The position numbers and the translations under genes were made by a program. Below are positions 35,563-44,425 of a stretch of 64,000 nucleotides of DNA, in pieces. Under the pieces are notes generated by a model that saw nothing but the letters and a program-made list of their open reading frames with translations, did not search any database and was not told the DNA's origin. Source of the stretch: Cyanobium sp. Morenito 9A2 (GTDB taxonomy: Bacteria > Cyanobacteriota > Cyanobacteriia > PCC-6307 > Cyanobiaceae); assembly GCF_024345575.1 (NCBI RefSeq), contig NZ_JAGQBJ010000014.1, positions 1-64,000 on the forward strand, read 5' to 3'. Position 1 is the stretch's first letter. Each line of letters opens with the position of its first letter.

Positions 35563-36924
35563 ATGCCCATCGGCAAATTGCTGATCGCCAACCGCGGCGA
35601 GATCGCACTCCGGATCCTGCGCAGCTGTCGCGAGCTCGGCATCCCAACCGTCGCGGTCTACAGCACGGTCGATCGCAACGCCCTGCACGTGCAATTGGCC
35701 GATGAGGCCGTCTGCGTGGGCGAAGCCCCCAGTTCCAAGAGCTACCTGAACATCCCGAACATCATTGCGGCGGCCACCTCCCGCGGCGCCGATGCGATCC
35801 ATCCGGGCTACGGCTTCCTGGCCGAGAACGACCGCTTCGCCGAAATCTGCGCCGCCCATGGGCTCAGCTTCGTCGGGCCCTCCCCCGAGGCGATCCGGGC
35901 GATGGGCGATAAATCCACTGCCAAGGCGACCATGCAGCGGGTGGGCGTGCCCACCATCCCCGGCAGCGAGGGGCTGCTGAGCAGCCCTCAGGCGGCGGCG
36001 AAGCTGGCAGGCGCCATGGGCTACCCCGTGATGATCAAGGCCACCGCCGGTGGCGGCGGCCGCGGCATGCGGCTGGTGAGCGAGGCCGAGCAGCTCGACG
36101 GCCTGTTCAAGGCGGCCCAGGGGGAGGCCGAAGCAGCCTTCGGCAACCCGGGCCTTTACCTGGAGAAGTTCATCGACCGGCCCCGCCATGTCGAGGTCCA
36201 GATCCTGGCGGACCGCCACGGCCACGTGGTGCACCTGGGTGAGCGCGACTGCTCGATCCAGCGACGCCACCAGAAACTTCTCGAAGAAGCCCCCAGCCCA
36301 GCCCTCGATCCGGAATTGCGCCGGCGCATGGGAGACGCCGCCGTGGCCGCCGCCCGAAGCATCACCTATGAGGGCGCCGGCACCGTGGAGTTCCTGGTGG
36401 ATCGCAGCGGCAATTTCTATTTCATGGAGATGAACACGCGCATCCAGGTGGAGCATCCGGTCACAGAGATGGTCACGGGGATCGACCTGATCGCCGAGCA
36501 GATCCGCATCGCCGCCGGTGAGCCCCTGAGCTTTTGCCAGGAAGATGTGCAATTGCGCGGCCATGCGATCGAGTGCCGCATCAACGCCGAGGACCCCCGC
36601 CAGAATTTCCGCCCTGCTCCTGGCAAGATCACCGGCTGGCTACCCCCCGGTGGTCCGGGGGTGCGGGTCGACAGCCACGTCTACACGGGCTACGAGATTC
36701 CGCCCTTCTACGACTCATTGATCGGCAAAATCATTGTCTGGGGAACCGACCGGGACCATGCCCTGCGGCGTCTCCGCCGGGCGCTCTCGGAATGCGCCGT
36801 CACCGGAATCCCCACCACGATCGAGTTCCACCTGGCGCTGCTCGATCGACCCGAGTTCCAACAGGGCGACGTGCACACCAAATTTGTGGAACACGACATG
36901 CTCCCGCCTACCGCTGGGCGTTAG
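35563..36924 (+). CDS. accC: Biotin carboxylase subunit of acetyl-CoA carboxylase
   Basis: A 453-aa enzyme that carboxylates biotin on AccB with ATP and bicarbonate, the first step of fatty-acid synthesis. [20 protein letters not shown] is the canonical N-terminus. The ATP-grasp loop is [14 protein letters not shown], the catalytic region includes [20 protein letters not shown], and the C-terminal part has [13 protein letters not shown]. Length is normal. ATG at 35563 lies 108 bp downstream of the divergently transcribed tRNA-Leu. Confidence 0.98.
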   Translation: MPIGKLLIANRGEIALRILRSCRELGIPTVAVYSTVDRNALHVQLADEAVCVGEAPSSKSYLNIPNIIAAATSRGADAIHPGYGFLAENDRFAEICAAHGLSFVGPSPEAIRAMGDKSTAKATMQRVGVPTIPGSEGLLSSPQAAAKLAGAMGYPVMIKATAGGGGRGMRLVSEAEQLDGLFKAAQGEAEAAFGNPGLYLEKFIDRPRHVEVQILADRHGHVVHLGERDCSIQRRHQKLLEEAPSPALDPELRRRMGDAAVAAARSITYEGAGTVEFLVDRSGNFYFMEMNTRIQVEHPVTEMVTGIDLIAEQIRIAAGEPLSFCQEDVQLRGHAIECRINAEDPRQNFRPAPGKITGWLPPGGPGVRVDSHVYTGYEIPPFYDSLIGKIIVWGTDRDHALRRLRRALSECAVTGIPTTIEFHLALLDRPEFQQGDVHTKFVEHDMLPPTAGR

Positions 36925-36942
36925 ACGAGGGCGATCCGGCTG

Positions 36943-37293
36943 TTAAGCGCTCGAGGCGAGGGCCTGGGCGCGCATCAAGGCCTGGGTGATCAGCCCCTGC
37001 TGACCCACCAGCAGTTCCCGCAGAAGGCTCATCAGCCCCACCCAGATCACCGGTGTGACGTCGACCCCGCCGATCGGGGGCACCAGCCGACGGGTGAGGG
37101 CCAGCAGCGGCTCAGTGGGCCAGCCCACCAGAGCCATCAACCCGCGGCTGAGGTCCACCTGGGGATACCAGGTGAGCACGATGCGAAACAGAAACAGCAG
37201 CGTCCAAGCGGCCAGCAGCAGCCCAAGGGCCAGATTCAGCCCCGGAAGCACGGCCAGAAACAGCTCGAGAGGCAGGGGGGTCGCACCCGTCAC
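36943..37293 (-). CDS. YggT family (Ycf19-like) membrane protein
   Basis: A 116-aa protein with a YggT module. One helix ([20 protein letters not shown]) leads into the conserved [20 protein letters not shown], then [20 protein letters not shown] and a second membrane helix. YggT/Ycf19 proteins are universal in cyanobacteria and plastids and have been tied to thylakoid or nucleoid organisation. Convergent with accC. Confidence 0.9.
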   Translation of the reverse strand: MTGATPLPLELFLAVLPGLNLALGLLLAAWTLLFLFRIVLTWYPQVDLSRGLMALVGWPTEPLLALTRRLVPPIGGVDVTPVIWVGLMSLLRELLVGQQGLITQALMRAQALASSA

Positions 37294-37343
37294 AAAGCCC
37301 TAAGAACAGGGGAACAGCATCGTAGGAAGTCGCCCTGGCTGCC

Positions 37344-37349
37344 TAGGAT
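37344..37349 (+). promoter_or_regulatory. Possible -10 element for psbX
   Basis: TAGGAT at 37344, 22 bp upstream of the psbX ATG and between divergent genes. Same hexamer as upstream of the ABC ATPase at 7171. No clear -35 box. Confidence 0.3.
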
Positions 37350-37371
37350 CACCGCCGAAGCTGAGCGTGCC

Positions 37372-37494
37372 ATGACCCCATCCCTCGCCAATTTCCTCAA
37401 CAGCCTCGCCTGGGGCGCTGCGATCGTGGTCGTGCCCATCGCCGTCGCGCTTGTGTTCATCAGCCAGAAGGATCAGGTCGACCGCAAGCTCTGA
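37372..37494 (+). CDS. psbX: Photosystem II protein PsbX
   Basis: A 40-aa single-span thylakoid protein too short for a usual ORF cutoff. It reads [20 protein letters not shown] and then [20 protein letters not shown], the typical PsbX sequence, with a lumenal-side N-terminus, one helix and the SQxD(x)VxR tail. PsbX sits near cytochrome b559 and the QB site in photosystem II. It is followed by hairpins and then ycf66. Confidence 0.93.
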   Translation: MTPSLANFLNSLAWGAAIVVVPIAVALVFISQKDQVDRKL

Positions 37495-37508
37495 TGCACC
37501 TGGCTCAT

Positions 37509-37535
37509 GGGACCAAGGTCCCTAAAGTGTTTTAA
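37509..37535 (+). terminator. Probable terminator after psbX
   Basis: GGGAC (37509-37513) pairs with GTCCC (37518-37522) around a CAAG loop and is followed by TAAAGTGTTTTAA. It lies 15 bp after the psbX stop. The U tract is discontinuous. Confidence 0.5.
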
Positions 37536-37538
37536 CGG

Positions 37539-37556
37539 GTTCTCCTGAGGGAGAAC
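37539..37556 (+). promoter_or_regulatory. Second perfect hairpin, in the ycf66 leader
   Basis: GTTCTCC and GGAGAAC form a perfect 7-bp stem around TGAG, 33 bp before the ycf66 start. It could be a second terminator arm for psbX or a leader structure for ycf66. No T tract follows, which argues for the latter. Confidence 0.4.
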
Positions 37557-37589
37557 GTGGTCATGCGATCTGCCTGAGGAGCTTCAGCT

Positions 37590-38573
37590 GTGGTCAATGC
37601 CAGCCTGAATTGGGCCAGCATCGTCGGCATCGTGCTGGCGGTGGGAGGCGCGCTGCTCTATTTCATGCGCAGTTTCAAGCCAGCCCTCGCCCGCGACTAT
37701 GACGTCTTCTTCGCCGCCATCGGGCTGCTCTGCGGCGGCATCCTCTTCTTCCAAGGCTGGCGGCTGGACCCGATTCTGCAGTTCGGCCAGTTTCTGCTGG
37801 CCGGCACCACCGTCTTTTTCGCCTACGAAAGCGTGCGCCTGCGGGGGGTGACCACCGAACAGGCGCGTCGTTCCTCCTACTTCGACGATGAGGAGCCGGG
37901 GCCCCGCCCCCGCGTAGGGGGTGGCCGGGACCAGTGGGGCACCGACAATGATCGCTTCGACGAACCGGAGCCCCTGCGCCGTCGCATCCGCTCCCGCGGT
38001 GAGGAGCTCACCGACGACCATGACGATCTGTACCGCCCCCGCCGACCGGCACGCACTGCCATCCCGGAGCGGGCGGCCAGCCGTGGGGCGCGTCCCGCCG
38101 ATGAGTGGGACAGCCCCAGCAGCCCAGGCGGCCGGCCCTCTCCGCGATCCGAACCCAGCTACGATCCCCGCGCCGGCCGCTACGGCGCCCCGGCAGACAA
38201 CTCCCCTCCAGCAGCTGGCACCAGCCCTGGGGCCTTCTCCTTTGGGGCCCGTCGCCGCGATCGGGACGAGCCACGCCGCGGCAGCCGCCCTGTGGCCAGT
38301 GCCGACAACCTGCCCCGCTCCAGCCGCCGCAGCGGCCCTGGTGCTGAACCCATGGCCGATCGCGGCCCAGTCCTGGGCACCTCCGGTGTCCCCCAGGGCT
38401 CTCCGATCAGCGATGCCGACTTCACGCCGGTGCGTTCGGGCTCCCGCCCCAGCGCCGGGTGGCCCGATGCCCCCGCACCACGCCCAGGCTCCGGCCCCAG
38501 CGGGCCAGCCCCCCGCAGCACAGAGCCACCCACCGGCGGACCGCGCGACAACTCCTCACGCTTCGACAACTGA
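37590..38573 (+). CDS. ycf66: Ycf66 family protein
   Basis: A 327-aa protein. The N-terminal about 95 residues are the Ycf66 domain with three membrane helices (WASIVGIVLAVGGALLYFMR; YDVFFAAIGLLCGGILFFQG; FGQFLLAGTTVFFAYESVRL). The remaining 230 residues are a Pro/Arg/Ser/Gly-rich, probably disordered tail. The function of Ycf66 is unknown, though it is retained in some plastids. The start is a GTG at 37590 preceded by a TGAGGAG ribosome site at 37574. Confidence 0.88.
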   Translation: MVNASLNWASIVGIVLAVGGALLYFMRSFKPALARDYDVFFAAIGLLCGGILFFQGWRLDPILQFGQFLLAGTTVFFAYESVRLRGVTTEQARRSSYFDDEEPGPRPRVGGGRDQWGTDNDRFDEPEPLRRRIRSRGEELTDDHDDLYRPRRPARTAIPERAASRGARPADEWDSPSSPGGRPSPRSEPSYDPRAGRYGAPADNSPPAAGTSPGAFSFGARRRDRDEPRRGSRPVASADNLPRSSRRSGPGAEPMADRGPVLGTSGVPQGSPISDADFTPVRSGSRPSAGWPDAPAPRPGSGPSGPAPRSTEPPTGGPRDNSSRFDN

Positions 38574-38577
38574 ATCC

Positions 38578-39153
38578 CTGCAGGCACCGCGGCCGCTCCG
38601 GGCCGCCGCCGGTCTCCTGCTGTGGGCCCTGGCAATTGGCCTTTCTGGCTGCGGGCTTCTGGGAGGTGTGCAGCGCCAGGCGGCGGCGCCGTTGGGGCTG
38701 GGAATTGAAGGCCGCGAAGACCCCGCCCTCAGCGGCGATGGCCGCTACCTGGCGAGCGTGGTGGAACGCGGGGGCCGTCGCACGGTGCTGCTGCAGGAAC
38801 GCCAGAGCGGCCGATTGTTGTCCCTGCGCCACCTGGGCGGCCAGCAGCCCCATAGCTCCCCGTCCTTGAGCTGGAACGGCCGCTATCTCGCGGTGGTGGT
38901 GCAGCAGGGCACCAGGCGCCTGGCCCTGATTGAAGACCGGGCAACCGGTGCGCGCCATCCGCTCTATTTGCCCGGCGACCTGGAGCCAGAGCGCCTTAGC
39001 CTGGCCCCCGATGGCCGCCGCATCGCCCTGGAACTTCTGGACCAGGGACGGTCGCAGGTGGAGGTCTTCGATCTCAGCGCCCTGCTGGAGCCGGATCTGG
39101 CTCCGGGCCAGGCCCTGGGTGGGCCGTCTTCTCCAGGAGCTGGGCGGCCTTGA
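38578..39153 (+). CDS. TolB-like lipoprotein, start uncertain
   Basis: A lipoprotein of about 190 aa. The signal segment RAAAGLLLWALAIGLSGCGL has the lipobox LSGC. The mature part has beta-propeller-like repeats (DPALSGDGRYLASVVERGGR; SPSLSWNGRYLAVVVQQGTR; LSLAPDGRRIALELLDQGRS). No ATG, GTG or TTG lies close before the signal peptide. A CTG at 38578 or the in-frame ATG at 38467, inside ycf66, must be used, and the coordinate given is the CTG. The stop overlaps the next TTG start. Confidence 0.72.
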   Translation: MQAPRPLRAAAGLLLWALAIGLSGCGLLGGVQRQAAAPLGLGIEGREDPALSGDGRYLASVVERGGRRTVLLQERQSGRLLSLRHLGGQQPHSSPSLSWNGRYLAVVVQQGTRRLALIEDRATGARHPLYLPGDLEPERLSLAPDGRRIALELLDQGRSQVEVFDLSALLEPDLAPGQALGGPSSPGAGRP

Positions 39154-39641
39154 AACGGGCCCACAGCAGCTCAGCCCTGGCGACCATGGCACTGGTGGTG
39201 CTGCTGGCGGGCTGCGGTGGCGCACCGCTCCAGCCCATGGGTGGCCTCAATGGCCAACTGCAGCGGGCCGGTAGCGGCCGCAGCCCTTCCCTGGGCCTCG
39301 ACTGGCTGGCGTGGATCAGCGGCCGCGCCGGCCGCGAGCGGGTGGAGCTGGTGGACCTCAGCCGCGGGGCACCTGTGCCCCTGCCGGGGCTCAACCGTCC
39401 CGACGCCCAGCCCCTGAGTGTCAGCGTCGATGGCCGCGGCGAACGTCTGGCGCTCGTGCGCCAGCTCGATGGGCGCACCGAGCTGGTGCTCTATCGCCGC
39501 AGCGTGCAGGCCCTGCAGCCCATACCCATGGAGCCGGCGGGGGTGCCCCGCCAGGTGCAGCTCAATGGCGACGGGCGCCTGCTTGCGGTGCAGGTGAGTC
39601 GAGGTGGACTTTGGCAGGTGGACCTGATCGAGCTGCCCTGA
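39150..39641 (+). CDS. Second TolB-like lipoprotein
   Basis: A 163-aa lipoprotein with signal SALATMALVVLLAGCGG (lipobox LAGC). Short propeller-like repeats match the neighbour upstream (GRSPSLGLDWLAWISGRAGR; LSVSVDGRGERLALVRQLDG; VQLNGDGRLLAVQVSRGGLW). It is probably a tandem relative of the preceding gene, each giving part of a beta-propeller. The TTG start at 39150 overlaps the upstream stop by four bases. Confidence 0.77.
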   Translation: MKRAHSSSALATMALVVLLAGCGGAPLQPMGGLNGQLQRAGSGRSPSLGLDWLAWISGRAGRERVELVDLSRGAPVPLPGLNRPDAQPLSVSVDGRGERLALVRQLDGRTELVLYRRSVQALQPIPMEPAGVPRQVQLNGDGRLLAVQVSRGGLWQVDLIELP

Positions 39642-39662
39642 GCAGGGACCTGGTGGCCCTGG

Positions 39663-39881
39663 TCAGGAAGGCACCAGGCCCGCCCAGCGCAGGAAACTCT
39701 GATGACTGAGGGCTTCAATCACCAGCACGGCCGCGAAACCGAGCATGGCAAAACGACCGTTGACACGCTCGGCGTAGGCACTCCAGCCGAAGGCGGGCAC
39801 ATCGTCGGTGGTGGCACTGGTGAGCGGGGGCTCCGGAGAGGTGGGGGAAGGCTCGGATGCCGATCGAGGGGAGAAACTCAT
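39663..39881 (-). CDS. hli: High-light-inducible protein (Hlip, one-helix LHC-like)
   Basis: A 72-aa protein. A Ser/Pro/Thr-rich N-terminus leads to the chlorophyll-binding helix motif ERVNGRFAMLGFAAVLVIEA, with the Glu/Asn/Arg ligands of the LHC superfamily, and then a short tail. Hlips bind chlorophyll and carotenoid and protect nascent photosystems under stress. The gene is 6 bp downstream of the ABC exporter gene on the same strand, so it may be co-transcribed with it. Confidence 0.93.
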   Translation of the reverse strand: MSFSPRSASEPSPTSPEPPLTSATTDDVPAFGWSAYAERVNGRFAMLGFAAVLVIEALSHQSFLRWAGLVPS

Positions 39882-39887
39882 GGGGGG

Positions 39888-41879
39888 TCAGGTTTGGGTG
39901 AAGTCATGGTCGGCGGCGGGCACCAGCTTCCAGCCGCCACTGCCGTCGAGGGCGAGCACGCGGCTGTGGAAATCGGCCAGGGTAGGGCGGTGACCCACAC
40001 TCACGAAGGCCATTTCCCGCTCCCTGAGCAGGGCGTAGAGGTGGCGCTCGGTGTTGACATCCAGGGCGCTGGTCGCCTCATCAAGCACCACGAAGCGGGG
40101 GGAGTTCAGCAGCAGGCGGGCGAAGGCCAGACGCTGTTGCTCCCCCAGCGAGAGCAGGCGCGGCCAATCCAGCTTGATGTCGAGGTTGGGATACCGGCTC
40201 ACCAGCTCGCCCAGCCGCACCTCCTCGAGCACGTTCCGCAGGTGATCGTCGCTGAACCGTTCCGGATTGAGCGGATAGCAGAGCTGCTCCCGCAGGCTGC
40301 CCAGGATCATGTACGGCTTCTGAGGAATGAACAGCAGATCGGCCTGGGGCGGCCGCTGGACGCTGCCCGCCGCCGGTACCCACAGACCGCTCACCAGCCT
40401 CAGGAAGGACGTCTTGCCGCAGCCACTGGGCCCCACCACCAACAGCCGTTCCCGTGGGGTCACCTCAACGCTCAAATCGTGGATCAGCACCCGGCCGCTG
40501 CCAGGGGGGACCAGGTCCACGTGCTGAACCACGATCGCGTCAGCAGGTGGGCCAGCGGAGGCGGCTGCCAGGGCCGTGGCCGCCTCACTGCCCGAACGGG
40601 AGGCGATCTCCTCGACCTTGCCCTGGAAGCCCTCGAGGCGGCTGATGCTGGCGGAGAAGGCCGCGAGTCGATCAACGTTGTTGACGATGTAGCTGACCGA
40701 GAACAGCACCTGGGAGAAGGCGATGCTGGCCTGGCCAAAAACACCGAAATCCACCTCCTTGGCGAAGTAGATCGGAGCGATCACGAGCCAGGGCAAAAAG
40801 CGAGAGAAGTAGTCGTAGGAGCGCTGGATCACCTGGATCATCGCTTCCCAGATGATCAAGCTGTTGTAGTTACGGATCGCTCCACCCAGCCGCCTTTCCG
40901 CCTCCTGGCCCTCCTGCTGTTCGCCGCGGTAGAAAGCAATCGATTCAGCGTTGTCACGGATGTGGACAAGGCCGTAGCGAAAATCGGCCTCCAACTTCAG
41001 CTGCAGGAAATTGAGATTCACCAGCTTGCGGCTGGCGAACACCACCAATCCTGTTCCGAGCACTGAGTAGGCCAGGAGCAAGAGCGCGAGCTTGGAGTTG
41101 ATACTCCAGAGCACGATGATGAAGCTGAAGAAAGTCAGCAGAGCGGAGAGGATCTCCACCGTGACACTGAGTGAGGTACTTGTGAAACTGGCCGTGTCCT
41201 GGGAGATCCGCTGGTCGGGATTGTCGATCTCCGAGAACGACTCGTCGTTCGGATTGAGAACATAGTAGGCGCGGTTCGAGAGGTAACGAACCAGCAGTCG
41301 CCCGCTCAACCACTCCCGCCAGAGCAGACCGAGCTTGGGGATCAGGTAGCTCTGAATCGCTCGGATCGGCAGGGCCAGCACCAGGCAGAAGGCGTAGATC
41401 GCCACCGTCTTCCAGAAGCCGTCCTGGTCGTAGGCCACCAGGGTGTTGTCGACGTTGCGGGCGATGAAACTGATGCCGACGTTGATGCCGTTGATCACCA
41501 GGATCAACAAGGTGATCACCGCCAGCAGCACCCAAGGCAGCCAGCGTCCCTGGCGCAATTTGGCCCGCTGGGTGCCGAACACCAGCCAACCGGCCACGAA
41601 GGCCACGGAGACTCCTGGGCCAATCGGGCCGGACCAGAGGGCGGCCACCTGCTGGGGTACACCCGGCAGGAAACGGTCGCGCAGGCCTGGAATCAAAACA
41701 CCGCTGAGTGCCACGGTGCCCGTGAGCAGCAGCAGGGTGAGACCCACCACCACCGCCAGCAGAGCGAGCACCAGGAGCAGGAACTGCCAGGGGCTGGTGT
41801 CCTCCACCGGAAGGAAATAGGGCTGGGCCAGGCGCCGCAGTTTGCCGAGCTGGTCGCGGAAGGCTTTCAGGGGACCCAT
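39888..41879 (-). CDS. SbmA/BacA-like ABC transporter (fused permease and ATPase)
   Basis: A 663-aa half-transporter of the ABC_membrane_2 (ABCD/YddA) class. It has an N-terminal membrane domain with about six helices and the EEA-like region FSEIDNPDQRISQDTASFTS (about 235). The ATPase has Walker A GPSGCGKTS, the ADLLFIPQKPYMILGSLREQ Q-loop region, a degenerate signature LLSLGEQQRLAFAR and Walker B FVVLDEATSALD. Related proteins move peptides, vitamin B12 or acyl-CoA. The substrate here is unknown. Confidence 0.88.
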   Translation of the reverse strand: MGPLKAFRDQLGKLRRLAQPYFLPVEDTSPWQFLLLVLALLAVVVGLTLLLLTGTVALSGVLIPGLRDRFLPGVPQQVAALWSGPIGPGVSVAFVAGWLVFGTQRAKLRQGRWLPWVLLAVITLLILVINGINVGISFIARNVDNTLVAYDQDGFWKTVAIYAFCLVLALPIRAIQSYLIPKLGLLWREWLSGRLLVRYLSNRAYYVLNPNDESFSEIDNPDQRISQDTASFTSTSLSVTVEILSALLTFFSFIIVLWSINSKLALLLLAYSVLGTGLVVFASRKLVNLNFLQLKLEADFRYGLVHIRDNAESIAFYRGEQQEGQEAERRLGGAIRNYNSLIIWEAMIQVIQRSYDYFSRFLPWLVIAPIYFAKEVDFGVFGQASIAFSQVLFSVSYIVNNVDRLAAFSASISRLEGFQGKVEEIASRSGSEAATALAAASAGPPADAIVVQHVDLVPPGSGRVLIHDLSVEVTPRERLLVVGPSGCGKTSFLRLVSGLWVPAAGSVQRPPQADLLFIPQKPYMILGSLREQLCYPLNPERFSDDHLRNVLEEVRLGELVSRYPNLDIKLDWPRLLSLGEQQRLAFARLLLNSPRFVVLDEATSALDVNTERHLYALLREREMAFVSVGHRPTLADFHSRVLALDGSGGWKLVPAADHDFTQT

Positions 41880-41937
41880 GGACCGGTGCAGGTCGGGCCA
41901 TTGTCGCCGCTAGAGGTGCACCACGGAGCGACCCGCG

Positions 41938-42309
41938 CTACCCCGGCGGCCAGGCCAGGGGGCGGCCACCGATCACGTGCACGTGCAGATGAAACACGGT
42001 CTGGCCCGCCTCGACGCCACTGTTGATCACCGTGCGCCAGCCGCCCAGCCCCTCGGCGCTGGCCACCTTCGCCGCCACCAGCAAAAGATGCCCCAGCAGG
42101 GGGGCGTCGGCGCCGGTAGCCTCCGCCAGGTTCACCAGTGGCTTGCGCGGGATCACCAGCACGTGGACGGGTGCCTGGGGGTTCACATCGCGGAAGGCCA
42201 GGCACAGCTCATCGCTGTGGACCGGATCGCAGGGGATCTCGCCGCGCAGGATGCGGCCGAAGATCGTGTCCGCTGGAGCGTTCTCAGGGGTGGAGCTGGG
42301 GTCGGCCAT
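41938..42309 (-). CDS. HIT family (histidine triad, HINT-like) protein
   Basis: A 123-aa nucleotide-binding hydrolase. DTIFGRILRGEIPCDPVHSD is the typical PKCI/HINT opening. INSGVEAGQTVFHLHVHVIG contains the HxHxH triad (about residues 105-110). HINT proteins hydrolyse AMP-lysine-type phosphoramidates. The ATG at 42309 is chosen because the in-frame extension to 42372 lacks family similarity. Divergent from comM. Confidence 0.93.
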   Translation of the reverse strand: MADPSSTPENAPADTIFGRILRGEIPCDPVHSDELCLAFRDVNPQAPVHVLVIPRKPLVNLAEATGADAPLLGHLLLVAAKVASAEGLGGWRTVINSGVEAGQTVFHLHVHVIGGRPLAWPPG

Positions 42310-42375
42310 GGCGCCGGGGCGGCGGGCGGTGGGACAGGTGGGGGAACTGACGGGGTGTTCCCTCTTGATCAATCG

Positions 42376-43920
42376 ATGCTGGCACGGTGCAGCGGAGCCG
42401 CCCTCCAGGGCCTCGACGGGGTCGAGGTGAGCGTGGAGGTGGACATCGCCCCAGGGCTGCCGGGGCTGTCGATCGTGGGGCTGGCGGATGTGGCCGTGCA
42501 GGAATCACGAGAGCGGGTGCGGGCCGCCCTGCGTAACGGCGGTTTCCGGGTGCCCCTCACCCGGGTGGTGGTGAACCTGGCGCCGGCGGATCTGCGCAAG
42601 GAGGGCCCGGCCTTCGATCTGCCCATAGCCCTGGGGCTGATGGTGGCCAGCGCCCAGCTGCCGCCGGAGCAGCTGGGGGGGATCTGGTGTGCGGGCGAAC
42701 TGGGCCTCGATGGGCGCCTGCGGCCCGTGCGTGGGGCCCTGGCCCTCGCCCTGGCCGCCCGGCGCTGCGGGGCCCGGGCCCTGGTGCTGCCAGCCGCCAA
42801 CGGCGCCGAGGCCACCCTGGTGAAGGGGCTCAAGGTGTGGTGCGCCGAGAGCCTGGCCCAGGTGGTGGCGCTGCTGGCGGATCCCGCCCGGGCCAGCCCC
42901 TGCAGGCCCCTGCCGGCCCTGGGGGGGCCGCCGCCCCTGGATCTGGTCGATGTGAAAGGCCAGCCCCACGGCCGCCGGGCCCTGGAGATCGCCGCCGCGG
43001 GGGGCCATCACCTGCTGCTCGTTGGCCCGCCAGGGAGCGGCAAGACCATGCTGGCCCGGCGACTGCCGGGGCTGCTGCCGCCCCTGGAACAGCAGGAGAT
43101 GCTCGAGCTGACCCAGCTCTATTCCGTGGCGGGGCTGCTGGGCGGCCATGGCAGCCTGCTGCGCCAGCGGCCCTTTCGCGCTCCTCACCACGGCTGCTCC
43201 GGGGCGGCCCTGATTGGCGGTGGTGTCATCCCCCGGCCTGGGGAACTGTCGCTGGCCCACCACGGGGTGCTGTTCCTCGATGAGCTGGCGGAGTTCCGCC
43301 GCGATGTGCTCGACCAGCTACGTCAGCCCCTCGAGGAAGGGGAGGTGTGGATCAGCCGCACCCGCCAGCGCAGCCGCTTCCCGGCTCAGGTGGCCCTGGT
43401 GGCGGCCACGAACCCTTGCCCCTGCGGCTGGTTCGGGGACCCGGAGCGCCCCTGCCGCTGCGGGGAAGAGCGGCGCCTGCGCTACTGGTCGCGGTTGTCG
43501 GGGCCGCTGCTGGATCGGATCGATCTGCAGGTGATTGTGCGCCGGCTTGCCGCGGAGCAACTGGTGGCCGACTTTGGATCCCGCAAGCGCTCGGCAGGGG
43601 GCGCGTCACCACTCCAGAACGAAGCCACGCAAGCGGTGGCCGAACGCGTGCAGAGGGCGCGCGCACGCATGGCCGAGCGCAACCCTGGTGGCTGCGCCAA
43701 CAGCCAGTTAGGCGGCGCTGACCTTCGCCGCCACAGCCGCTTGGCCCCCCAGGCCCTGGGGCTATGGGAGGGGGCGATCCGTCAGCGACGCCTCAGCGCC
43801 CGCGCCGCCGAGCGCTTGCTGCGGGTGGCGCGCACGATCGCTGATCTCAGGGGCGAGGCCAGCATCCAAGCGGAAGCAGTGGGCGAAGCCCTCACCTTCC
43901 GCTCCTTCGATCGCCTCTGA
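42376..43920 (+). CDS. comM: ComM/YifB family Mg-chelatase-like AAA+ ATPase
   Basis: A 514-aa protein. The N-terminal Lon-protease-like fold (VEVDIAPGLPGLSIVGLADV, then ESRERVRAAL) is followed by an AAA+ core with Walker A GPPGSGKTM and Walker B GVLFLDELAEF, NPCPCGWFGDP with a Cys-rich zinc-like element (CPCG, CRCG), and a C-terminal Mg-chelatase C domain. ComM is a branch-migration helicase that helps integrate transformed DNA. Start ATG 42376; a longer frame from 41977 is antisense to the HIT gene. Confidence 0.94.
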   Translation: MLARCSGAALQGLDGVEVSVEVDIAPGLPGLSIVGLADVAVQESRERVRAALRNGGFRVPLTRVVVNLAPADLRKEGPAFDLPIALGLMVASAQLPPEQLGGIWCAGELGLDGRLRPVRGALALALAARRCGARALVLPAANGAEATLVKGLKVWCAESLAQVVALLADPARASPCRPLPALGGPPPLDLVDVKGQPHGRRALEIAAAGGHHLLLVGPPGSGKTMLARRLPGLLPPLEQQEMLELTQLYSVAGLLGGHGSLLRQRPFRAPHHGCSGAALIGGGVIPRPGELSLAHHGVLFLDELAEFRRDVLDQLRQPLEEGEVWISRTRQRSRFPAQVALVAATNPCPCGWFGDPERPCRCGEERRLRYWSRLSGPLLDRIDLQVIVRRLAAEQLVADFGSRKRSAGGASPLQNEATQAVAERVQRARARMAERNPGGCANSQLGGADLRRHSRLAPQALGLWEGAIRQRRLSARAAERLLRVARTIADLRGEASIQAEAVGEALTFRSFDRL

Positions 43921-43952
43921 GCGGCCCGCCCTGGGACGATTCAGGGGTGGGC

Positions 43953-44093
43953 TCAGGGACGGCTGGGATGGTCGCGGTAGGGCTGAACCCCCACCAACGG
44001 CGGTGGTGGTGTTTCCCGGGGGTGGGGCTGACCGAAGGTGTAGCCCATGGCGGCCGCCCACCAGCTGGTGAGGTCGCGAAAGAAATGACGCAT
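43953..44093 (-). CDS. Small protein of unknown function
   Basis: A 46-aa frame from ATG at 44093: MRHFFRDLTSWWAAAMGYTF followed by GQPHPRETPPPPLVGVQPYR and DHPSRP. The Trp-rich amphipathic N-terminus and Pro-rich tail look like a genuine small conserved protein more than a chance frame. I cannot name a family. It lies downstream of rpsU on the same strand. Other frames across the same bases are less protein-like. Confidence 0.5.
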   Translation of the reverse strand: MRHFFRDLTSWWAAAMGYTFGQPHPRETPPPPLVGVQPYRDHPSRP

Positions 44094-44200
44094 GGCGAGG
44101 CCCCAGGGGACACCTCCATGCTGCTCGCGCCAGACCCTTGTAGGGATGGGTGCAAACACTTGTTCGCAGCAGAGGGAATGTCCGGAAAGGCCAGCTGGAT

Positions 44201-44371
44201 TCAGCGGCGACGACGGCGCTGCTGGGCTTTGCGCTTGTACTTCTCGACGGGCGTCTCGTGGTGACGTAGGCGCTTGAGGTCGGCGAAGATACCCGCCTTC
44301 GACACCTGGCGCTTGAAGCGGCGCAGGGCGGATTCGATTCCTTCGTTTTCGCCGACGGTGACCTGGGTCAT
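44201..44371 (-). CDS. rpsU: 30S ribosomal protein S21
   Basis: A 56-aa protein, below common ORF cutoffs: [56 protein letters not shown]. This is bacterial S21 with its basic C-terminal tail, which binds near the 16S anti-Shine-Dalgarno end. It is monocistronic or linked to the small gene downstream. Confidence 0.96.
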   Translation of the reverse strand: MTQVTVGENEGIESALRRFKRQVSKAGIFADLKRLRHHETPVEKYKRKAQQRRRRR

Positions 44372-44425
44372 GAAGCAGGAATAAGGCCTGGAGGAACGAT
44401 GGTAGCAAGTGCCCTTCCGGGGCCC

